A DNA stretch of 64,000 nucleotides from Glandiceps talaboti (Eukaryota; Hemichordata; Enteropneusta; Spengelidae), in assembly GCF_964340395.1 (NCBI RefSeq), contig NC_135551.1, positions 814,001-878,000 of the forward strand, in the 5' to 3' direction. The notes beneath the pieces were generated by a model. It did no database searches and was not told the DNA's origin. It worked only from the letters and a program-made list of their open reading frames with translations. The translations under genes were made by a program, and so were the position numbers. Numbering within the stretch: position 1 is the stretch's first letter; every line of letters begins with the position of its first letter. Below are positions 59,001 through 64,000 of the stretch, one piece after another.

Positions 59001-59755
59001 GACATAATGCAAATTATGCTCCCAATCCTCCGTTCATTACACTCGTTTTCAATAGCTGTATTCCCTTGACCTTCCGGTGAACGTAGCCCTTCAAAGTAAC
59101 CTCTGACCTTTGACCTGAATAATAAAGCACACCTAGCAATGCTCTCTGGGAAATTCCCCCATGAATGCTATCTTTTCTCTACGGCTTGTATCGGGTGGAC
59201 GTGTACGCAGGAGCTCCAGTATTTACGGTGAGCATATTCTTTCGTTTCGCTGTTATTTTTGTTCTTGCTTTCAGAACGCGTGCAGGTTGTAGTTTATATG
59301 TCTTGTGTGAGAATTTGGTGAAAATTTGTAACTGGAATTACATGTTTTTTCCCATTGTCTCCGCGTCAGTCCACGTGGGTATGTTTTGACTTGTGTACAT
59401 GTACGGTGTACATACATGTGCTTTTCATTTCAAGTCGGAAGTGTGTTCAATTTATTTTTTCCGTAAGTACCTCGACTGGAATGCGGGTCTAGTTTTTTGT
59501 TTTTCGTACCGCTTTGGTTATTGGGCATATGCCATGTGCATTTTCTTCGTCTTTTTGTATCTTGCAGATAGTTATGAGTACCGGAGCAGATAATGAGGTC
59601 CGACAAGGGGCCAGGCGCTGTGCCCACAACTGCTTATGATGACACATCATAAGCTACTAGCCAACAACTAGGTCAAGTACTCTCCAGTTTGGTAGAGTCT
59701 GTTCAACAGTTGACTGCTAACCAAACACGTATGATGAGCAGTAGCCACTCTCTGG

Positions 59756-60617
59756 GTGGACAAAACTGGCTTTGGATCTAATATAGCTCTAGCAGGCCCC
59801 TCTCAGGCACAAGGGGTGTGTACCTCTGGTTACATGGCCTGCCAACAACCTAGGTCTCATTCTGGTGGTAGAGACAAATGCGCCAAAGAGGCACCTGATA
59901 TGTATGAACCAGTCACTGATGAGGTATCCTCTACTAAGGATTTACAAACCATAGAAAAGCAAACGCGGACAAAGACTGCCACTACCAGAGGTAAGAAAGC
60001 CAAACAGACTAAAAGGTTTGAATCTGAGATATCATCCAGTGATTCAGAATGTGAATTTCCTAATCCACATAGCAAGGATGGTGGTATCCGTTTGTCAAAG
60101 TCAGTATGTCTTTGGTTTCAACAACAACGTACAAAAATACAAAAAAGAAATGCAGCAACGCTATATAGTTTGCCAAGAACAAGAGAGTATGCTTACTCCC
60201 CCTAAGATACCTGACCATTCAGCCACTCTTTGGGGGAAACAATATAGTACCAAGAATCTGGCAACACATGATAACCGTTTTTTCAAGGCATCTGAAAACT
60301 TACTGTTTGGTCAATTGCCATTGCTTGAAATACTACAAGCTCATCATAAAGGTGTTAATTTGGATATGAAGGAGATACTCCCTGCTATTCATCATAGTGT
60401 TTCTCTGTTTGGTAGTGCTTTCCATGGTGTACAGGTAGCAAGACTGAAGGTTTTCAATGATATTTTGCCATATTCATATGCATCTATGAAGAACCTAGAA
60501 CCAACTGGAAACACATTGTATGGAGATGAGCCATTGTCAGAAGCCAAGAAGGCCAAGCAAGTTCACAATATAGCATGTGAAATGACAAAGGCATCAGGAG
60601 GTGGTTATCAATGCAAA
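59756..60617 (+). pseudogene. Gag-like protein of the DIRS-like element
   Basis: Two overlapping frames (59756-60205 and 60018-60620) give one plausible protein with a frameshift near 60090. The N-terminal half is basic and acidic low-complexity (KTATTRGKKAKQTKRFESE, ISSSDSECEF). The C-terminal half (FFKASENLLFGQLPLLEILQ, 'SVSLFGSAFHGVQVARLKVF') is helical. No zinc knuckle is seen. Assignment as Gag rests on position before the RT and on resemblance to DIRS/Ngaro Gag-like ORFs; the motif evidence is weak. Confidence 0.5.
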
Positions 60618-60844
60618 TGAGGTAATACACGTAATTATTCCACTCAGTATAGTAACCCCTTTTTTTCGTCGACAAGCCAATGGCGGTTTTAAGGGCAAGT
60701 ACAACTGTGACTTTCAACAAGTAAGGAGGTAGCAAGTTCATCAATTTTGATAATTCCTTTTGGGGAAAGAAGGACTGAAGCGGCACAAAGGTTGTCACGC
60801 AGTTCTTCCCAAGTAGGAGGCCGTTTAACACAGTTTACTCAGAA

Positions 60845-61246
60845 GTGGCAGGAGATCACTTCAGATCCTTGGATACTAGAGAGAGTACAGAGCTACCATT
60901 TAGAACTCTAGTCAACTCCTGGTCAGAGTCATCACACAGTAACCACAGTGCCCCAAGCACAAGTACAGTTGATAGACATAGAGATTCAATCTTTAGTAAC
61001 AAAGGGGCAATACATGCAGTCAACGACATACCAGGCCAGTTCGTCTGGACAGTGTTTCTAGTACCCAAGGCTACAGGGGGTTGGCGCCCAGTGTTCAATT
61101 TCAAACCTTTAAACAAGTTCATACGCTATGGAAGGCAACCAGCATGTCAAAAGTCTTCTTCGCAAGGACGACTTCATGGCAACAGTCGATCTGAAGGATG
61201 CTTATATCATAGTACCTATATTCATAAATCATCGCAAGTATCATAA
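60845..61246 (+). pseudogene. Reverse transcriptase, N-terminal fingers/palm part
   Basis: GQFVWTVFLVPKATGGWRPV followed by FNFKPLNKFIRY is the RT motif 1 region. After a frameshift at ~61129 the neighbouring frame reads MEGNQHVKSLLRKDDFMATV and DLKDAYIIVPI, i.e. motif A with its catalytic Asp. The sequence then ends at 'NHRKY'. The YxDD box (motif C) is not present before the gap, so the enzyme is dead. Confidence 0.8.
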
Positions 61247-61249
61247 TTA

Positions 61250-61589
61250 GGCCAAATATTTTAATATCCAGAACTTTTGACAAAATATTTGTAATTGACT
61301 GATTATTCATAGTATACAGTGTGTAACATGTAAATATGACTTTTAAGTAACTTTGACATGGTTTTATAGGCAGTAAGTATTAAGCCTACCAAAACATGTG
61401 TTTACCAATAGCAATACATGGTATTTCGGTTTTCTCGCGATATAACAAAATGCCCAGGGGTGCGCGAGTGGCACCCGTCAGATATGCTAACAGGACACCT
61501 TTCTGAGGTGGAATCTGCAAAAAAATATCATATAACTCACATTGCAAGGTTAACACCCCAAAACCACCTCTGGCAACTGGACTAATAGT
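61250..61589. other. Unassigned insert replacing the RT palm
   Basis: About 340 bp that does not continue the RT frame and shares no words with other repeats here. It replaces the segment that should encode motifs B-D including YxDD. It could be an insertion accompanied by deletion, or a diverged element. No termini were seen. Confidence 0.4.
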
Positions 61590-61973
61590 TCTTGGGAATG
61601 ATTTTTGATTCAGTTTAGATGACCATCTGTCTACCAGAACAGAAATTGTCACAACTGCGGGCAGATTGCACAGAGCTACTCAACCAAATGCTAGTATCAA
61701 TCAGAAGACTTGCACAGTGTCTGGGATGAATGACTGCTGCATTGGATGCAATAACAACTGCACCACTGCATTACAGAGCACTGCAGAGGGATCAAATTGC
61801 AGGCCTCACAAAGACAAAGTCCTACGACACAAAGGTGAGTTTATCACAGGAAACAAGGTCAGAACTGCAGTGGTGGGTAGATAGCCTGGATATTTGGAAC
61901 GAAAAAAGTATCCTCCATCGCCAGCCAGATCTTACTATTCAGACGGATGCATCCAATATGGGTTGGGGAGCTC
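61590..61973 (+). pseudogene. DIRS-like RT connection and RNase H start
   Basis: The frame resumes with LGMIFDSV, a TAG, then MTICLPEQKLSQLRADC. After a TGA it continues MTAALDAITTAPLHYRALQR, 'SQETRSELQWWVDSL' and PDLTIQTDASNMGWGA. 'LP..KL..L', 'APLHYR.LQ', 'R.EL.WW' and 'TDAS..GWGA' in this order are the hallmark of the RT/RNase H junction in DIRS-group elements. Two in-frame stops and the abrupt end at the FB insertion make it non-functional. Confidence 0.82.
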
Positions 61974-62365
61974 TGTACAACCGACATTTGTAATAATTGC
62001 CGAAATTTGTAATAACGCCGATATTTGTAATAAAAATCACGTTTTTCGTGTAATAAAACCGACATTTGTAATAATTGCCGAAATTTGTAATAATTTCTAT
62101 GAACGACAAATGTAATAAAACTTGCCGATATCTGTAATAAATTTCAGAAAAAAAATGTAATAAAATTGCCGAAATTTGTAATAAAAAATTACATTAAGGA
62201 GGGTCCTTGCTTTCACACTAAAACATGGGTTATCTAAATAAAGAAATACAAGATCGCAAAAACATCACGTCAAACGAAAGTGGATTTAACAAGCATTAAT
62301 TGAATTGGTTAATATAATAATTAATTGAACAATTAAACAAGTTATTATTATTTCAATCAATCCGC

Positions 62366-62369
<4 letters not shown>

Positions 62370-62449
<80 letters not shown>

Positions 62450-62880
62450 TGTATGTATGTATGTATGTATGGTATGTGATGAGGAAGTTTAAGAATGATT
62501 GAACAAACAAACGAACGAATTAACGAACAAAGAAATGAATGAATGAATGAATGAATGAATGAATGAATGAATGAATGAATGAATGAATGAATGATCGAAC
62601 AAATTAATTAATTAGTTAATTGATGGGTGGATGCCATTCACTTGAAGGAACTAATTAATTGATGGATGGATGGATGAATGAATGCATGAATGAATGAATG
62701 AATGAATGAATGAATGAATGAATGAATGAATGAATGAATGAATGAATGAATGAATGAATGAATGAATGAATGAATGAACGAACGAACGAACAAATTAATT
62801 AATGGTTGGATGGATGGATGGATGGATGAATGAATGAATGAATGAATGAATGAATGAATGAATGAATGAATGAATGAATG
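62370..62880 (+). repeat. (TATG)n and (AATG)n runs in FB copy 2
   Basis: (TATG)n at 62370-62470, and (GAAT)n at 62535-62595, 62675-62780 and 62826-62882, separated by GGATGGATGGATG and AATTAATT words. They are the inverse counterpart of the runs at 27785-28110 but longer, which shows rapid length change between copies. The 'SFIHSFIH' peptides are artefacts. Confidence 0.92.
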
Positions 62881-63464
62881 AATACTGCGTAATTCGTAGC
62901 GGAGTTTTGTTATATTTTGCAAGCTGCCGTGGATACTGAGCAATTCGACAGAATATATTAGAAAATATGTGTTCGCATGACATTTACATGGAATTTGTGA
63001 GATTTGTCGCCACTGATGTGTATCGATTTGACTTATACTATCAATGTTTGAGTACAGCAGCCCCCTTCCATATCATTACAGTGATTTTCTATTCTTCATT
63101 AATCTATTCAATTTTAGTGGCGTTTTCGAGGATGTGCATGGTTTAGTGAGCTGTGCACTATGGGTAGTAGTTCATCATTTTAAATCTGATAGGGAAGGGA
63201 TTTCAGGGATAGTTGACCAGTGGAGCCGGGAATGAGTTCATGAGTTCTGATTTATTTAGATGAAGGACAGAAAAAGGGGAGAATAACGTCTCCCCAATCC
63301 CTTTCTCTAAAATAATGAAATCTTATCTCCATTTCAATTAAATCATTATTTTGTGTATTTCAATTTTGAACTTGTAGAATGTTTTATAATAGCACAACCA
63401 AATGTTGTTGTGGCCACTATATATAACATTGCAACTTGTTTTGTATATTTACAGAGACTTGTAC

Positions 63465-64000
63465 CAATTACGAATATACTTGTAATAAAGTTGTTGAAAA
63501 CTTGTAACAAAATTGCCGACCTTTGTAATAAACTAACGATAATTGTAATAAAATTGCCGACATTTGTGATAAACTGACGACATTTGTAATAAAATTGCCG
63601 ACATTTGTAATAAACTGACGACATTTGTAATAAAATTGACGACATTTGTAATAAACTAACAACATTTGTAATAAAATTGACGACATTTGTAATAAACTAA
63701 CGACAATTGTAATAAAATTGCCGACATTTGTAATATAACGTTGCCGGCATTTGTAATAACTTATTAACGACATTTGTAATAAAATTGCCGACATTTGTAA
63801 TAACATTGCCGACATTTTTAATAAACTAACGACATTTGTAATAAAATTGCCGACATTTGTAATAAACTAACGACATTTGTAATAAAATTGACGACATTTG
63901 TAATAACATTGCCGACATTTGTAATAAAATTGCCGATATTTGTAATAAACTAACGACATTTGTAATAAAATTGACGACATTTTTAATAAACTAACGACAT
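63465..64000 (+). repeat. FB satellite array (long), 20/21-bp units
   Basis: More than 25 units of GACATTTGTAATAAAATTGCC (21 bp), alternating irregularly with GACATTTGTAATAAACTAAC (20 bp). The array continues past the window edge. Some units have TTGACGACATTT or GTGATAAACTGAC changes. Confidence 0.93.

Larger units (their letters stand above)
59030..61973 (+). mobile_element. Decayed DIRS-like retrotransposon, split by FB copy 2
   Basis: Order on the + strand: GC-richer 5' region (about 59030-59580), Gag-like coding, reverse transcriptase N-terminal motifs, a ~340-bp unrelated gap, then the RT/RNase H junction typical of DIRS-type elements. It stops at 61973, in the middle of the TDAS..GWGA motif, where FB copy 2 begins. 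The rest (RNase H end, methyltransferase-like and tyrosine recombinase genes) should lie beyond the window. The left boundary is approximate, and inverted terminal repeats were not identified. Confidence 0.75.
61974..64000 (+). mobile_element. FB copy 2, right end outside the window
   Basis: Starts TGTACAACCGACATTTGTAA, identical in form to the left end of FB copy 1. It has a ~220-bp arm ending CATTAAGGAGGGTCCTTGC, then a core that is the inverse of 27250-28265 (words such as 'GCATTAATTGAATTGGTTAA', 'GACTTATACTATCAATGTTT', 'TTTAGTGAGCTGTGCACTAT', 'GGCCACTATATATAAC'), and finally the satellite array that runs off the edge. It inserted into the DIRS RNase H after GAGCTC (61968-61973). No open frame of note. 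Confidence 0.8.

Noticed and set aside
59165-59593. Two short + strand ORFs of 74 and 66 codons
   Set aside because: They lie in the 5' region of the DIRS-like element, with no domain and no match to its known proteins.

Overview
This window is eukaryotic (animal) DNA. The only host gene I can identify is the 3' part of a TAB2/TAB3 homologue (TAK1-binding protein), on the + strand. Three coding exons (1258-1354, 20013-20102, 30192-30409) join in matching phase and encode the end of the coiled coil, the conserved linker and the C-terminal NZF ubiquitin-binding zinc finger. The introns are about 18.7 kb and 10.1 kb. The DNA is AT-rich. It carries Tigger/pogo, piggyBac, hAT, IS630/Tc1-type, DIRS-type, Crypton-derived and SINE-like sequences, with many interspersed repeats that contain (CTGT)n or (GT)n runs. 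This suits a marine invertebrate (lancelet, hemichordate, other non-vertebrate deuterostome, or a lophotrochozoan). The species cannot be settled from the sequence.

Layout: a 28-bp minisatellite (1-361); TAB exon A (1.26 kb); intron 1 (1.35-20.0 kb), filled with repeat families called here R1, R3 and R4, a SINE tail, a degenerate ~245-bp tandem repeat, two piggyBac copies (the second broken by a hAT), a Crypton/DUF3504-type pseudogene and a full-length Tigger element; TAB exon B (20.0 kb); intron 2 (20.1-30.2 kb), with R1 and R2 repeats, a broken DD38E transposase and a PB1-like pseudogene fragment. Intron 2 also holds a three-level nest: an R1 copy is split by a 4.6-kb fold-back-like element with satellite-type inverted ends, which is itself split by a hAT-like element. 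Then come TAB exon C with the stop codon and 3' flank (30.2-31.2 kb); a second nested stack (31.2-33.4 kb); a 23.7-kb array of about 550 copies of a 42-bp unit (33.66-57.36 kb); R1 split by R3 (57.5-59.0 kb); a decayed DIRS-like retrotransposon (59.0-61.97 kb); and a second fold-back element copy that splits the DIRS RNase H and runs off the window.

The most unusual items are the fold-back-like family whose inverted ends and internal arrays share a 20/21-bp satellite; the 42-bp megasatellite, which has higher-order structure and an AATAAA hexamer on the minus strand of nearly every unit; and a sequence phrase shared by otherwise different repeat families. No bacterial-type operon, CRISPR array, tRNA or rRNA gene was seen. 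Repeat family names R1-R4, P1/P2, H1/H2 and FB are labels for this report only.
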